DNA of 64,000 nucleotides from Zingiber officinale (GCF_018446385.1 NC_055988.1:164994209-165058208), one strand, 5' to 3'; counted from the stretch's first letter, positions 34,801 through 49,800 are shown. Notes: generated from the sequence alone by a model not told the origin. Numbers and translations: made by a program.

Positions 34801-37800
34801 TAAAAAGGTGCGTTCTTTGGTAAATATCAAAGTAGCGTACTCCTTTTGGTAAATTTAGATCTCTACACGTGCCTTTTGGTAAATTGCCATTTAATTTAAA
34901 TTAATTAACATAATTAAAGATAATTAAGATTAATTAAATCTAGCTATTTAAATTAAATCTAATTATTTAAAAAAAAATTTGAGTTGGGAATTTTTAGCTA
35001 ATAATTAATTAATCAATAAAATTGCCTTTAGATCACAACTAAAACAATGACAAAGCTACTGTAGATTTGTTGCATGCCTTCCTCCTCGAGAGAGCCTAAC
35101 AAAGATGAGATGAAGACAAAGAAGTCACCTGTCGTCGTCCTCCTCCTCGAGTGTTTTTTTCTTAAATTGTTTTTGCCATAATGAGGTCTGGGGTTCGAAT
35201 CTTGGCAAAGTCGAGGTAAATGCCTCCCTTATGTGCTAGTCACTATTCCAAAGGCTAGTAGTCGTCCGTGATTTACCTCCTCCGTGTTGGCCTGGACGGG
35301 TTGACGGGGGCGCTGAAGGCGAACATATTCGCCTTTCACCACAAAGAGAACAGAGGTGTCGACATTGGCCTATTTGTGTCTGGCCTATCTCCTTGTGCAT
35401 TACACTGAATCACTTTTACTTCTCTCAAAAATTCAAAATCATGGATAAGACTTCTCTAAATCTAGGCCCACACCTATTCCCATCTTGTTGATTACTCAAG
35501 AAAGATTCTCGAGTGAGAAACGGAGGGTTGTCTTATTGTTTAGACGGAATTGGATTAGGATAAGTCGATCCTGATCCCACTCAGTCAATTCTGTTCACCA
35601 TGCTTGTAAGTGTATTATTAGTGAATATCTTATTTTAGCACTATGTGAAATATTGATCTAGACTACTCCCATTTGTAATATTTATATGAACCATTGCCAA
35701 CCAACATGATATCACCGCATTCAAAGAGCTCATAAGTACAGATCAACCTATATTCGGTGTCATGCAGAAAGTATACACAATCAAAAATGTACTCACAACT
35801 GGTACCATAGCAATACTGATAGATCAGCATGTTTTGGTTCTCAGCCAATGCCAACATCTTCAAAGAAAATACAAACTTTCCTGTAAGCCAAATACTCCAA
35901 CACTCAAACCCTTCTCTATATCTAGAGCATCTTTCAAACTAAATTACATAAAAATCTCTTTCATAACTGAATGTACATTTCGGCTCAACACTTCAAAAAT
36001 AGTTCATTGTTTTTTTCTCAACATCTAAACACACATTTGATCACACTTGCAATTAATAGTCTCCCTTCAGCACAATTTCTTGAAAGTATATAAACTTTTG
36101 TATTTAACTTTTTATTCTGAAATTTGTATGGGACCCGTTTTGTCTTCCTTTAAAAATTAAAAACTCACATGTAAATAGAGTAATCAACAAATTCCAAAAA
36201 TTAAGATAAGATGATGAATCAATAGTCTGGATGGGATCAATGTATCAGTAATCAATCTAAGGAAGATGCCTATGATGTAGTTCAGGCAGCAACATGTGAC
36301 TCATTCTGCAACAAAGTTTACATTATGGTGTTTGCAAATGTTCTCCAGGCTCTAATAAGAAGTCATATTGATCAATCTGTATGCATAGACAAGTGCTTTC
36401 TAGTTACTTAACTAGATAGAGAGATGTTGTCGCTACAGGTGTTGCTGGAGGTGCAGCTTCTGGAAAAACTACTGTTTGCAATATGATTATTCAGCAACTC
36501 TGTGATCAACGGGTTGTCCTTGTGAATCAGGTAGGTCTTCAAACTTGCAAAATTTCTTTCAATTTGATTTTATTTGAAAAATCCCTTTACCGACTCATCT
36601 GGAACCAACCATATGGATTCCTATGCAGGAATTGGAGATATTTACAATCTTTTGTATTACTCATGTATCCCACTTTTTAAACCTGAATAGGTAACAAAAG
36701 GAAAATAAGAAATTTGTTTCATGAAATTATGTCTACATAATATTCCCAGACCAATGGTATGTAGTATCTATGTTTATACTATTGTGGACTACATCTTAGC
36801 TAACAAATACAAATATAAATATTTTTGTGGAAGAAAAAGAAATCTTTCAATTATAGTGGCATCTCATCATTCTATGAAGCACAACCATAGTCCTAGTTCA
36901 GTTTTCCAGAAGAAAAAATATAGGTAGATTATCAAATAAAATTACAATGTTAGAAACATTAATTACTGATTTTTAGTTGCCAGAAATTAAAATTCATTAG
37001 CATCCAATTTACTTGCATATAAACTTGGACAATAAACCATCCGTACGAGCTAGTAGTTCCCTGACTCACTTTGTGCCATCTGTTGAAGCAACCAAGTTCT
37101 CCATCAATAACCTTTCGCTGATAGCAATTTCTCGGGCACCTCTCCTTTTGTTTTGCTGGGAACAAGGTTGCAGTTGATCTGCCACACGCCTCACACGAGC
37201 TAGGCTTGTCACGAGGTAGGATTGTTTACTATGCACGAAGTGCAATAATATCAAAGCAAAAATATAGACAAATGTCAACCAAACTAACTAAATGCATATC
37301 TCTCAAAAAACTCTACTAGTACTTTGTACACAAGTCAACTGATAAAAAGTGTATATAAGAGAGAAGTAAATAATGTAAAATAATATTTCTCATGATAAAA
37401 TCTAATGAGAAGTAAACAATCACATTATCGTTTTTAGCCAATTTAAGAACATTAGTCTCTTATCACAAATTTCTCTTAGACAATTTTTATTATTTCTTGT
37501 ATTTCCTCTTTATGCTCCTATTTAATTTAATTTATTAATGAATTCACATATATACCTATTATACAGGGGTAAATGACCCACAATCTGCTTACTAAAAAAT
37601 ACATCGTATATAGGGATGAATGACTATCAATCCATCTAGAACGAACTACACATCATAAACCTATATGAATATATAGGGTGAACAACCCACAATCTATCCG
37701 ATAAAAATATATCGTATATACATGGGATCAATAATTCACAATCTACCAAATACAAAAATGTATCATATAAATTATATATATAAAGGGTGAACGTTCTACA

Positions 37801-40800
37801 ATTCACCTAGAGATGCATCTCACAAAACAAAGGGCGAATGACTCACAATTCACCTAGTCAGAAAGTATCTCATGTAAAATAACTGAAGCCTACAAATGTA
37901 TGAAAAACCCTTTTTGAGTGTGGCTCCATTACTGTATAATATAAGTAGTTTATTCCATTTATTAATTTAGCATAAGTAATCATGCAACTCCTTTAGAGCG
38001 CGGAGTTGAAGCTCTATAGTATAAATGATGCACTCCTTATTTTGTAAATTTGTATAAATAATGCAGCTCCTATAGAGTGCGAAGACGAAACTCTCTAAGA
38101 AATAAGTAATGCATTCATTGTTTTGTTAATTTACTATAATTCAATCACATAACCCTTTTTAGAGCGTTGCATTGTAAGTGTTGCATTCATTATTTGTTAA
38201 TTTAGTTTAAGTAATTACACCACTCATTATAAAGTGTGGAGCCAAACCTCTATGATATAAGTAACGGATTCATTGTTTCATTGTCAGTATGTGAAGTTAT
38301 GCTTAAATTCATAGATTTCCATTGTACATGTTATCTCTTGTTTTTTAACTTATCATCAAAGGTGTTATTAAAACCTGCCAAGATAGATAAACAACTATGA
38401 ATATCAAAGGGACAAGCAATGTGGAAGCATATATCAAGTAATAAGAATAGACACAATTATGAAAATGATTCTCTCTTTTTTAACAATTTTATAATTATAT
38501 CATTTACTTTCATAAATTAATCATGCAAAATCTAAATGTAATGAAACAAGTAGAAATCATCCACCTAGGGATGTAAACGAGCCGAACCGAGCCGAACAAT
38601 ATTAGGCTCGAGCTCGGCTCGAGCTCGAATCGAGCTTTTATCAGAAGGCTCGAGCTCGGCTCGTTTTAGAATAATCAGGCTCGCGAACAGTTCGAGCTCG
38701 GCTCGTTATTAGCTCGATTATCAAAGTTAACGAGCCTAACTCGTTAAGCGAGCTCGGGCTCGTTTTCAGGCTCGTTTAGAGCTCATTTTTGGCTTGTTTT
38801 AGAGCTCGTTTTTTGGCTCATTTTAATGCTCTTTTTAGAGCTAATTTTTTGGCTCGTTTTAGAGCTCGTTTTTTTGGCTCATTTTAAGGTTCGGTTTAAA
38901 GCTCGTTTTTTTGGCTCACGAGCCTATAAACGAACATGTTCGCGAGCTCACGAGCCGAATATCCTTAAGCTCGAGCTCGGCTCGATAAAACTGTCGAGCT
39001 CGAGCTTGGCTCGATAAGATAAACGAACGAACTCGAACGAGCTTTTTACCGAATCGAGCTCCGAATAGCTCACGAACCGTTTGGTTCATTTACATCCCTA
39101 CATCTACCTCAAAGAAAAAATCCTCATCTCATACAAGTTGACTCTAAACATGTTACGTTACTCTAGCAATTGGATGCAAGATGTCAATGAGAACACATTA
39201 TTTTTTTTAAAGCAATTATTATGATAAGGAAACTTACCTCACTTTGGATTAACATCAAAAGGGACAAACTACTCAAATTCTTAAGCTTTACAAAATACAC
39301 AACGTTATGTAAAAAGAGTTGTCAATGCTAGGTTGTTTCCCGAAAGGAACGCGTTGCAAGGTCTGACTGTAACGTCTCGGCAAGGACCGCTACATCTCCA
39401 GAACTCGGTGTAGTGCTAAATATACAAGAGTTGTAACGTATCAGAGCTCGGCTCGATAAAACTGTCGAGCTCGAGCTTGGCTCGATAAGATAAACGAACG
39501 AACTCGAACGAGCTTTTTACCGAATCGAGCTCCGAATAGCTCACGAACCGTTTGGTTCATTTACATCCCTACATCTACCTCAAAGAAAAAATCCTCATCT
39601 CATACAAGTTGACTCTAAACATGTTACGTTACTCTAGCAATTGGATGCAAGATGTCAATGAGAACACATTATTATTTTTAAAGCAATTATTATGATAAGG
39701 AAACTTACCTCACTTTGGATTAACATCAAAAGGGACAAACTACTCAAATTCTTAAGCTTTACAAAATACACAACGTTATGTAAAAAGAGTTGTCAATGCT
39801 AGGTTGTTTCCCGAAAGGAACGCGTTGCAAGGTCTGACTGTAACGTCTCGGCAAGGACTGCTACATCTTCAAGAGAATTTGGGTGTAGTGTTAAATAGGT
39901 AAGAGTTCTCACACCATAGGTTGGATAAGAATAAATATGATAAGAAAACTAATAATGTAAGATTTGGAACATGGAACATAGGAACCCTCACTGGTAATCA
40001 ATGGAGGTAGTAGATACGATGATTAGGAGAAGAATTAGTCTTTTGTGTGAACAAGAGACAAAATAGGTAGGCGAGAAGGCCAAGATGATGGAGAACTCAG
40101 ATTTTAAGTTATGGTATACTGGAAAGAGTAAAACAAGAAATGAAGTGGGTATTATTGTAGATAATTCGTTAAAGGATGAAGTTGTAAGTGTAGTTAGAAA
40201 AGAGGATAGAATTATAGCCCTTGAGATAATAGTGACGAAAGAAACTATGAACATAATTAGCGTATATGCATTGCAAGTATGATTAGATGAAACTACCAAA
40301 TCAAGGTTTTGGAATGACTTAGATGAAATATTACAAAATATTCCACTAAATGAAATGATTTTAGTAGGAGGTGATCTAAATGGTAAGTCAGAGTAAAAAA
40401 ATGAGGAATATGAGAGGGTACATGGGAGTTATAGTAGCTAATACTTTTTTTAAGAAAAGAGAATAACACTTAGTCACGTTCAAAAGTGGGAATAATAAAT
40501 CGTAAATTGACTTTCTTATGGTTAGGAAGAAGGATAGAAAGATTTGTAAAGATTGTAAAGTCATCCCTGAGAAAGCTTAACTACCTAATATAGGTTAGTA
40601 GTGTTGGATATACGCCTCAAATATAATATTAACAGAAAGAACATATATACGACTTCTAGAATTAAGTGGTGGAAGTTAAAGGATGGAAAGCAAAATATAT
40701 TTAAGAAGAAGGTAGAAGTACAAGTATTAGGTGAAATATACGATGACTCTAATACAACCTGAGATAAGATGATATCAAAGTTGAAAATAGTAGCTAAGAG

Positions 40801-43800
40801 TGTACTCGGTGAGTCAAAGGGACATGCACCACTAAGTAAGGAATTTTGGTGGTGGAATGAGAAAGTACAAGAGAAAGTGAAGGAAAAACGAATAGCTTAT
40901 AAGGAATTATATATTTGTAAGAACGAGGAAAACTTTAAAATATACAATAGCCAAGAAAGAAGTTAAGAAAGTAGTAAGTGAAACAAAAAATGAAACTTTT
41001 GAACGATTATATCAAAAATTGAATAAAAAAAAGGGGAGAGAGACATTTATAGAATAGCTAAAGTGAGAGAAAGAAAACAAGAGATCTTATCCAAATAAAA
41101 TGTATTAAAGATGAATGTAATAGGATATTAGTAAATGATGAGAAATAAAAGAACGGTGGAAGAGGTGTTTTCATCAACTTTTAATAAAGGTTTAGGTGAT
41201 GCAAATAATTTAAGTAGGTAAAATTAGCAGAGAAGTTTTAATTTTTATTATAGAATTCAAATTTCAGAAGTAGAACAAACTTTAAATGGGATGCATAATG
41301 GAAATGATAGAGGTATGGAAGTGCCTAGAGAAACAAGGTATTGGATGACTTATAAAATTATTTAACATGATATTGAAAAAAATATCTGATTAATGGAGAA
41401 TAAGTACTTTAGTTCCCTTATATAAGAATAAGGAGACGTACAAAATTGTGCAAACTATAGGAGTATTAAACTAATGAGTCATACCATAAAACTTTGGAAA
41501 AAATAATAGAAAAAGGATTAAGGAAGGAGATCACAGTGATCGAAAATTAATTTTGGTTTATTCATGAAAGGTCAACAATAAAAGCTATACATCTTCTTAG
41601 ATAATTAATTAAAAAATATCGGGAGCAAAAATAAGATTTACACATGTTATTCATTGATTTAGAAAAAACTTATGATAGAGTCCCAAGAGAAATTATATGG
41701 AGAATTCTAGAAAGAGAGGTGTTAGCATAATATATATTGAACTAATTAAGGATATGTATGAGGATGTAACAACCAGAATAAAGACTTCAGGTGGAGTAAT
41801 TAAAGCATTTCCAATAAAGATAGGATTACATCAAGAATCAACTTTAAGTTTCTATCTTTTTACATTAATTATGGACGAACTCACTGTGTACATTCAAGAC
41901 ATAGTACCGTGGTGCATGTTGTTTGCAGATGATATTATTTTAGTAGATGAAACACGTGAAAGAGTAAATGCTAAACTAGAATCTTGACAACAAACACTAG
42001 AAGGGAAAGGTTTTAGACTTAGTATATTAAAGACAGAATATATGAAATTTAAGTTTAGTAATATTAGAAGTAATGAGACAATTGTTAAGATAGAAGAGGA
42101 CGAGTTGCCCGGAACCGAGAGTTTTAAATATTTAGGATCATTTTTGCAAAACAATGGAGGAATTGAGAGAGATGTCTTACATAGAATACAAGCAGGATGA
42201 GTTGAATTGGAGGGGAGCGTCGAGTGTTTTATGTGATCGTAAAGTACTTCTAAAATTTAAAAGAAAGTTCTATAAAATCGCAGTTAGACCTGTTATGTTA
42301 TATGAAGCTGAATGTTGGGCTATAACTTGAGCACATGAGCAAAAGATGAGAGTTGCAGAGATGAGGATATTAAGATGGATGTGTGGACATACGAGGATGG
42401 ATAAAATAAGAAATGAGAGCATTAGAGAGAAAGTAGGAGTTGCATCTATTGAGGGAAAACTCCGAGAGACACGTTTGATGGTATGGACGTCTATTGAGTG
42501 ATTAGGATATTTATTTGCAAAAATTCATTTATTTTAAAATTACAATTATGCCCCTGTAACAAAACAAATACTATAACATGATTACCTCTCAATTTTGTGT
42601 TCGCTGTAGTTGAGAAACCATCCACTAGAGTTTTCTTTTAAAAATAGAAATTTGGAAATCTCGCGATGTATTGCCATAAACTTGAGGTTGATGTTGCATT
42701 TTTAGGGCGCAATCTCCGCAAAGGTCTTCTGATAGTCTAAAAGCATGTAGTAGAAACATATGCTTTGTCCTCAATGATATTGTGTCTTTATGTCTAACCC
42801 CGATGCAAAAGAAACACCTACCCTGACCTCTTGTCAATGATGCAAGTGTCTGACTCATAGGGTTTGTTTGGTGGGAGGATCTTTGAAATGCGACAAATGA
42901 GCCTATATCCATCATTTTTGGTTGAGACTCCTCTAGTTTGAGAGTGAACCCCAAAACTTAATCCATAAAGCTAGCGTCAGTTACCTCAACAATTAGAATA
43001 AAGATTAAATTATTTTTTTTGGTATATTTTCTTACTTTTCTCTATTTTATTTTATATTTAAATGTCAATTGCTTAGGCCCTAGCCTGCCAACTGTGTTAT
43101 GTAGTAGCTCGACCATCTACTATCATGCACCTCCTTTTAAAACATTGGATATACTTTTATTGTGGATGCCCAAAATATTGTTCTTTTATCTATGGCGACC
43201 TTGTTGAGATGGTAAATATTGAGCAACTTCCGGGATATATCACTAGTGGGATGATAAACTATGTCAATATACACACACATATAATTTTGGTTGGTAGGTA
43301 AGTTGACAATGCATGATTCCATAGCTTTATTGAACCCTTTTCAAACAATTTAAATTGTAAATAAGATAAATATGAATTATGGTCTTGTTAGTTGAAAGTA
43401 TATACTGCATTTTTTATGAATGATGTAGTGTTGTCGAATGGATGAAATATTTTTATTGCTGGGTTAAAGTAAATTATATTAAATTGTTATATTGTGTTGA
43501 ATTAATTGGGCATGATTTGGCAGGATTCATTTTATTATGATCTGACTGAAGAGAAGATGAATCATGTGCATGAATATAACTTTGATCACCCAGGTACTTG
43601 CCTTTTATGTTGAAAGACTATTGAGAAAATGATTGTCAAATTATTGCTTAGCTCATTTATTGTAAATGAATGGGTTTGCTACTGTGATTTTTAGTCTATT
43701 AGTTTTGATAGTGTTTAGGCTTTAGATCTCATCACTCATTTACTTTTCTAAAGTTCTTCAAATATGTGGAGTATAATGATCCATCATAAAAGGTGAAAAA

Positions 43801-46800
43801 ACTAAATTGCATCTTTTATAACTTGAAAAGGGAGGAGGTTGACACATATGCTATGTAGAATATTATAAGACGCACATAAAGATAATAGGTAAAAACCAAT
43901 ACAGAGACTGGTAAGTGAATATAGAAATTAATAATTCAACGCTCAGTGAGTGAAAATATTGCCTTAATTACTCTTGGCAGAGAGCTATCGAAATGACATA
44001 CAATTTAACCTATACATCTCCTGGCAATGACTAGTAGAATTGGTAGTTTCCAGATATTTTTATATGAAATACATGAACACTTTAGTTGATCAACTATATA
44101 TATATTTTTTCATTCCTTGCTTTGGAATTCACATCAAGGTGGAGATTATTAGAGTTTGTGGTCCAAATTTTGTTAGGCTTCACCTAAAAAGTAATTATGA
44201 TTTTGCGCGCGCACACACACACGCATATGTAATTAGCCTTTTGTTGTGAGTGATGTTATGTCATGTAATGCGGTCTTAATAGGTCTCCTCTCTTGAATTA
44301 ATTTCTATATAGTGAATTCTTCTCCTATACACGCAGGTTTCACTCGTCTAGGGTTTTCATATAAATCTGTGTTGTTCTTATTTTGTATTAATTGTCTATT
44401 TTATATTTTCTTTGATACCGGTTTGTAACAATAATATCAAAAATAGGCAACCAATACAAACCAAGTAACACAAATTTCTGTGGAAAAGCCTAGACAGAAA
44501 TTAAGGAGAAGAATTCACTATATTGAAATTGGTATAAGAGACAAGAGTTGCGAGGACTTCGCATTACATGACATAATATCACTTAACGATAAAACCCTAG
44601 TATATATGTGTATATGCCATGGTTTAAAGTATCATGCCGAGACGGTCGAAACGTCTCGTTCCGCTTGACGACCGACACCGACATGAGCCCGGCACCAGAC
44701 CCTCAACAGCTGCGATAGGTTGTGCGACCCCGTGGCCATAACGGAGAGGTTGCTCGACCCCGCAATAGCAATGGAGGGGTCGCATAACCCTTCTGCTGCC
44801 ACTACAGAGGCATCACGCGACCCTGTGGCCGCTGCAAGGGGGTCGCACAACCACCGTAGTTGCGCTTGAGGAGTCACACGATCCTCGCGGCTATGGCTGA
44901 GGGGTCGCGTAATCCCGCGACAGCACCGAAGTCGCGCGAGCTCGCTGGTTGGGTCAGATTTTGGATTTTTTTTAATTAAACTTAGGTTAATTATTTTAAT
45001 CAACTCTTAACTATGATGGAGATAATCTAAAGAGACTTTATTAAACCTTAATAAAATTATCTAATTAATTTTATATTTAATTTATTTTAATTTAAAAATT
45101 ATAATAAAAATTTTATTTATTTATTTATTTTCATATCTTTTTCTTTTTTTAAGATTAGTTTTTATATTGTTTTTTTTTAAATATTTATGTTAAATATTAT
45201 ATTTTTTAATTAATATATTTTATATTTAAAAAATACCGAAACTATATCGGCACGACACGATACAGTACCAAAATTGTATCCTTCCGGTCTAGGACCGAAA
45301 CTTCGGCACGGGTCGAAATTTTAAACCTTGGTATATGCACCCCCTAATTACTTTTTAGGCTACACCTAATAGAAATCATTCCACAAATTCTAACTGTATA
45401 TAGAAAAATTAACTACTAATTATTGAAGATGAACCACTTAATGTAATTAGCATAGTTAGCACTCGCTTAAGCGCAAAGCGAAGCGAAGCGCAGACCTTGC
45501 GCTTCTGAGAACTTGGAAGCGCAACAGGTTTAAGAAGCGCGCGCGTCGCTGCACTTCGCGCAGAAGCGAGGGAAGTGCAGCGACCTAAAAGATTCCTTTT
45601 TTGTTTCAAATTTTATTTAAAGCCCTAATTAATCTCTTTAAACCTGTCTCTTCGTCTCCCGCTGTTGTTCGTTGCGTCTGCCGCTGCTGCAACTAGACGG
45701 ATCTGCCGTGGCTGCTTCTTCACGTGTGCTGCTGCTTCTTCACGCGCCGCCTGTAGGTAAGTTTTCAATTTCTGTTACTTAAATTCAGTTTGAAGCATCC
45801 TGACCATTCTGCGATCGCCTCCGGCGGTGTCGCGGGATGCCTCCGGCGGCGTCGGAGGCGTCGCGGGAGGCCTCCGACGCCTCTAGCGGCGTCGCGGGAG
45901 GGCCCCGACGCCTCCAGCGGCGTCGCGGGAGTTCTCCGACGCCGAAGGCTTCCCGCGACGCCGCCGGAGGCTTCCCGTGACGCCTCCGGCGACGTCGGTG
46001 GCCTCCGGCGACGGCTCTAGCGGCGTCGCGGGCATCGCGATGGCATCGCCGTGGTCGCGGCTCGCGTGAAACAGTGAAAGGAGAAAAAGTTTGATTTTAT
46101 TAAATCAAATTTAAATATATAAACAAAATTAAGAATATAAAAAAATTGATAAAGTTTATTAATTCATATAAATTTAATTTAAAGATATAAAAAATAAATT
46201 AAAATTTTAAAAAACTTAATAAATTGCATTAATTTATATAAATCAGATTTAAATACATAAAAATTATTTAAAATAAACAAAAATCTAATAAATATTATTA
46301 ATTCTAATTTCTAAATCAGATTTAATTATTTAAATTTTAATTAAATGTATCAAAAATATTTAAAAAATCTAATAATCTTATTAATTTTAAACTAGATTTA
46401 ATTATTTAAATTTTAAACATAATATTTTTAAAAAAATCTATTAAACTTTATTAATTATAAATCAGATTAATTAATACATATAAATCAGATTTAAATATAT
46501 AAAATACATATAAAAAATAAAAATCTAATAAATATTATTAGCACATATACATCAGATTTAATCATTTAAATATATAAAAAATATATGTAAAATAAAAAAA
46601 TCTAATAATATATATATTAAAAATTAAAAATTGTAATTAATTCGTATAAATCAGATTTATATTTTGATATTTTTTTACTATTTTATATTGTTTTACTTAT
46701 TGATTGTTTATTACTAATTGCAGTGCTCTTGACTCTTGATTCTTGAGTTAACCATGTCAAATATAACAATTTCATCCACTTGAAAAGATATTGCTTGGAA

Positions 46801-49800
46801 TTATGCAACATGTTCAGATCCTAAAAATCCAAATGTTGTCAGTTGTATTTTTTGTGGTAAAATAACAAACGGTGGAATTTATCGACACAAGTTACATTTA
46901 GTTGGGGGCAATAGAAATGTGAAAGCTTGCCCGAAATGTCCCGAGCATGTTAAAGAAGAAATTAGAGAGTTTATGCAAAAAAAGAATAATTTGAAGAATC
47001 AAATGGATGAAATTCCTCATTCTGATGATGTTGATAATTTGGAAGATTTGGAAGAAGATGATCATCAAACTAAAGTGAAAGAGAAACGACCAATATTATA
47101 TTCAAGCAACCATCCTACGACCCAAGGTAAAAAGTGTAAACAAACTGGGCCTATTAATCTTTATTTTATGAAAGATGTCGATGAAATTGTCAAACAAAGA
47201 CGTGCAAAAAGCAAAGGACAATTTGATGAAAATAAAAAGAAGTTAAGAGATATTGCAGTTGAGAAATTTGCAAGATGGATGTATGATGCTGGAATTCCCT
47301 TCAATGCTGTTAAATATGATTCTTTTGAGCCTTGTATTGACGCTATTGGACAATTTGGATCTGGGATGAAACCTCCATCATATCATGAAGTGAGGGTTAA
47401 GTATTTGAAGAAGGAGTTGGCAAATACGAACTCACTTCTCAAATCCCATGAAGAAGATCATGCTAAGTTTGGGTGCACAATCATGGCAGATGGATGGACA
47501 GATAAAAAGGATAAGACTTATAAATTTTTTGGTGAATGGTCCCAAAGGAAGTGTATTTGTCGAATCAGTTGATGCTTCAGGCTATTCTCACACAGCGGAC
47601 AAAATGTTTGAGTTGCTTTCTAAATTTGTGTATCGCATTGGAGAAAAAAATGTGGTTCAGATTGTAATAGATAATGCAAGCTATAATGTCAATGCAGGTA
47701 ATATTTTAATTTTTTTTTAAATATTAGCCTGTTATTTCCAAGTTCCAATTAATAATTGAATTATATTTTTAATTTTTTTAATTAAATGTTTTTGTTTTTT
47801 TAGGTCGTCTTTTGGAAAACCGATTTCCACACTTATACTGGACTCCCTGTGTAGCTCATTGTTTAGATTTGTTGCTTGAGGATATATTCAAAATTCCTCA
47901 TCTCAGAAAATTACATGAATGGACATTAATGGTGAATGGTTATATTTACAACAGACCACAAGTATTGAGCATGATGAGAGAGTTTACTGGACAGAGAGAC
48001 ATGGTAAGAACCTCAAAGACACGTTTCGCAACCGCTTTTTTGACTTTAAAGCGGTTTCATGTACAACAAGCAAATCTGAGAAAGATGTTTACATCTGAAA
48101 AGTGGGCAAATAGTCGATTTTCCAAAGAGGCCGCAGGAAAACGTGCAGTAGAAGTGATATTGATGCATTCTTTTTGGAAAAATATGATTTTTGCATTAAA
48201 AGTTGGTGGTCCATTAGTGAAAGTATTACGGCTGGTAGACGGTGAAAAACGGTCTCCTATGGGTTATATTTATGAGTCAATGGACAGAGCTAAACAAGCT
48301 ATCGCTGTGTCATTTAACAATAATGAAGATAAATATCGTAACATTTTTGAATTCATTGACAAAAGATGGAACATTCAACTGCATCGACCTTTGCACGCAG
48401 CCGGATATTTCTTGAATCCAGAGTGTTTTTACTTAAACCCTGATATAGAAAATGATACAGAAGTGATGGAGGGTTTGTACAAGTGCATATCTAGATTGGT
48501 GAGAGTTGAGGATTTACAAGATAAGATCACGAATCAATTGGAAAAATACAAGAAAGCAGAAGGACTTTTTGGTTTGCCAATGGCTATCCGACAAAGAACT
48601 TTAAAATCGGCAGGTAAATTTATAAATAATATATTGTGCAATAATCAATATCAATATTCGATGGTAATAAAGTTAATCTTATAATTTATATGTTTTTGTT
48701 TTTCAAGTTGATTGGTGGTCTTCTTATGGTGCATCAACGCCTGAATTAAAAACATTTGCAATGAAGATTTTAAACCTCACATGCTCTTCTTCAGGCTGTG
48801 AACGTAATTGGAGTGTTTTTGAACATGTAAGTTGGATTTTTTTTAATACATATTAAAATTTATATTATGAACTTAACCTTTTACTTTTTAGTTTTTTTGT
48901 AGATACATTCTAAGAAAAGAAATAGGTTGTCTCAACAACGATTGAATGATTTGGTATATATCAAGTACAATAGAGCTTTGAGGAGAAGATTTGACATGCA
49001 AGATAAGATTGATCCTATTACTTTGTCAGAGATAAATGATAGTAATGAATGGTTGTTGGGAAAATTGGATGACAGTGATAAAGACAATGATAATGATTTT
49101 GTCTTTGAAGGTGAAGATTTGCGTTAGAGTGATGTAGCACAAGCATCTGGGGTTGGTGAAAGTGCATATGACTTTCGATCTCGAAATGCGTCTTCTTCAA
49201 AAGGGACATCATCTGCATTAGCAAAAAGAAAGCAGTTTTCAGCTCAAACTAGTCTTGTAAATGAAGAAGAAATTAATCTTGATAATGAAACTGAAAAAGA
49301 AGATACTGATGGATACAAATCAAGCGATGGAGCTGATAACATAGATTTGGACAATGAAGATGAAGAAGATGATTATTTTGATATTTGATATTTCATGTAT
49401 CATATTTTCAAAGACTTTTAATTTTCAGTAATCTGCAACTTCATCAAAGAATATTTTGTTTATGGTTATTTGGATTTTCAAAGACATTTTGAAAGTTTTT
49501 TTAATAGATATAATAGCCCTTTTGTTTATTATGTTCTTTTCCGTAAAGCCCGCGCTTTGCCTTGCGCTTTGCGCTTTAAGCCCCAAGACCCTTGAGCGCT
49601 TTTTTGCGCTTTGCGCTTTTGACAACTATGGTAATTAGTCAGGAATGCATAATGAAAAGAGGCAAAAAATTAAAATCATAGGAAATGAAAAACAAAAGGT
49701 TACATAGATCAGCGTGTTGGTGGGATGAAACGTATTTTGTAATAATTAAAAGCAGATGAGCACTTAGTGAGACTAAATGCCCATCTAAATCATTAAAAGC

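Larger units (their letters stand above)
17502..36438 (+). other. UKL intron 2 (18.9 kb, transposon-filled)
   Basis: Donor GTGATTT after the codon for Ile53, acceptor CGCTACAG before the P-loop exon. Contents: 17502-17934 ordinary AT-rich DNA; 17935-31732 a nested minus-strand copia element; 31733-32807 AT-rich DNA with no recognisable element; 32808-34889 a fold-back element; 34890-36438 AT-rich with one SINE relic. Far longer than typical plant introns. Confidence 0.8.
36531..43524 (+). other. UKL intron 3 (7.0 kb)
   Basis: Donor CAG|GTAGGT, acceptor TTTGGCAG|GATTCA. Contains two tandem repeat blocks (37565-37880, 37910-38283), a hAT-type MITE (38566-39100), a 471-bp tandem duplication and a sense LINE (to about 42505). 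36531-37560 and 42506-43524 hold no element I can name. A 109-aa minus frame at 42625-42954 is unassigned. Confidence 0.75.

Noticed and set aside
35192..35201. tRNA gene suggested by a perfect B-box
   Set aside because: No cloverleaf can be built around it; the surroundings match a SINE.
36959..37278. Minus-strand frames with a possible exon-like segment
   Set aside because: Two overlapping frames of under 71 codons, no recognised family and no splice context; inside UKL intron 3.
42625..42954. 109-codon minus-strand frame
   Set aside because: No domain recognised, no supporting promoter or splice signals; could be a decayed fragment but not supportable as a gene.
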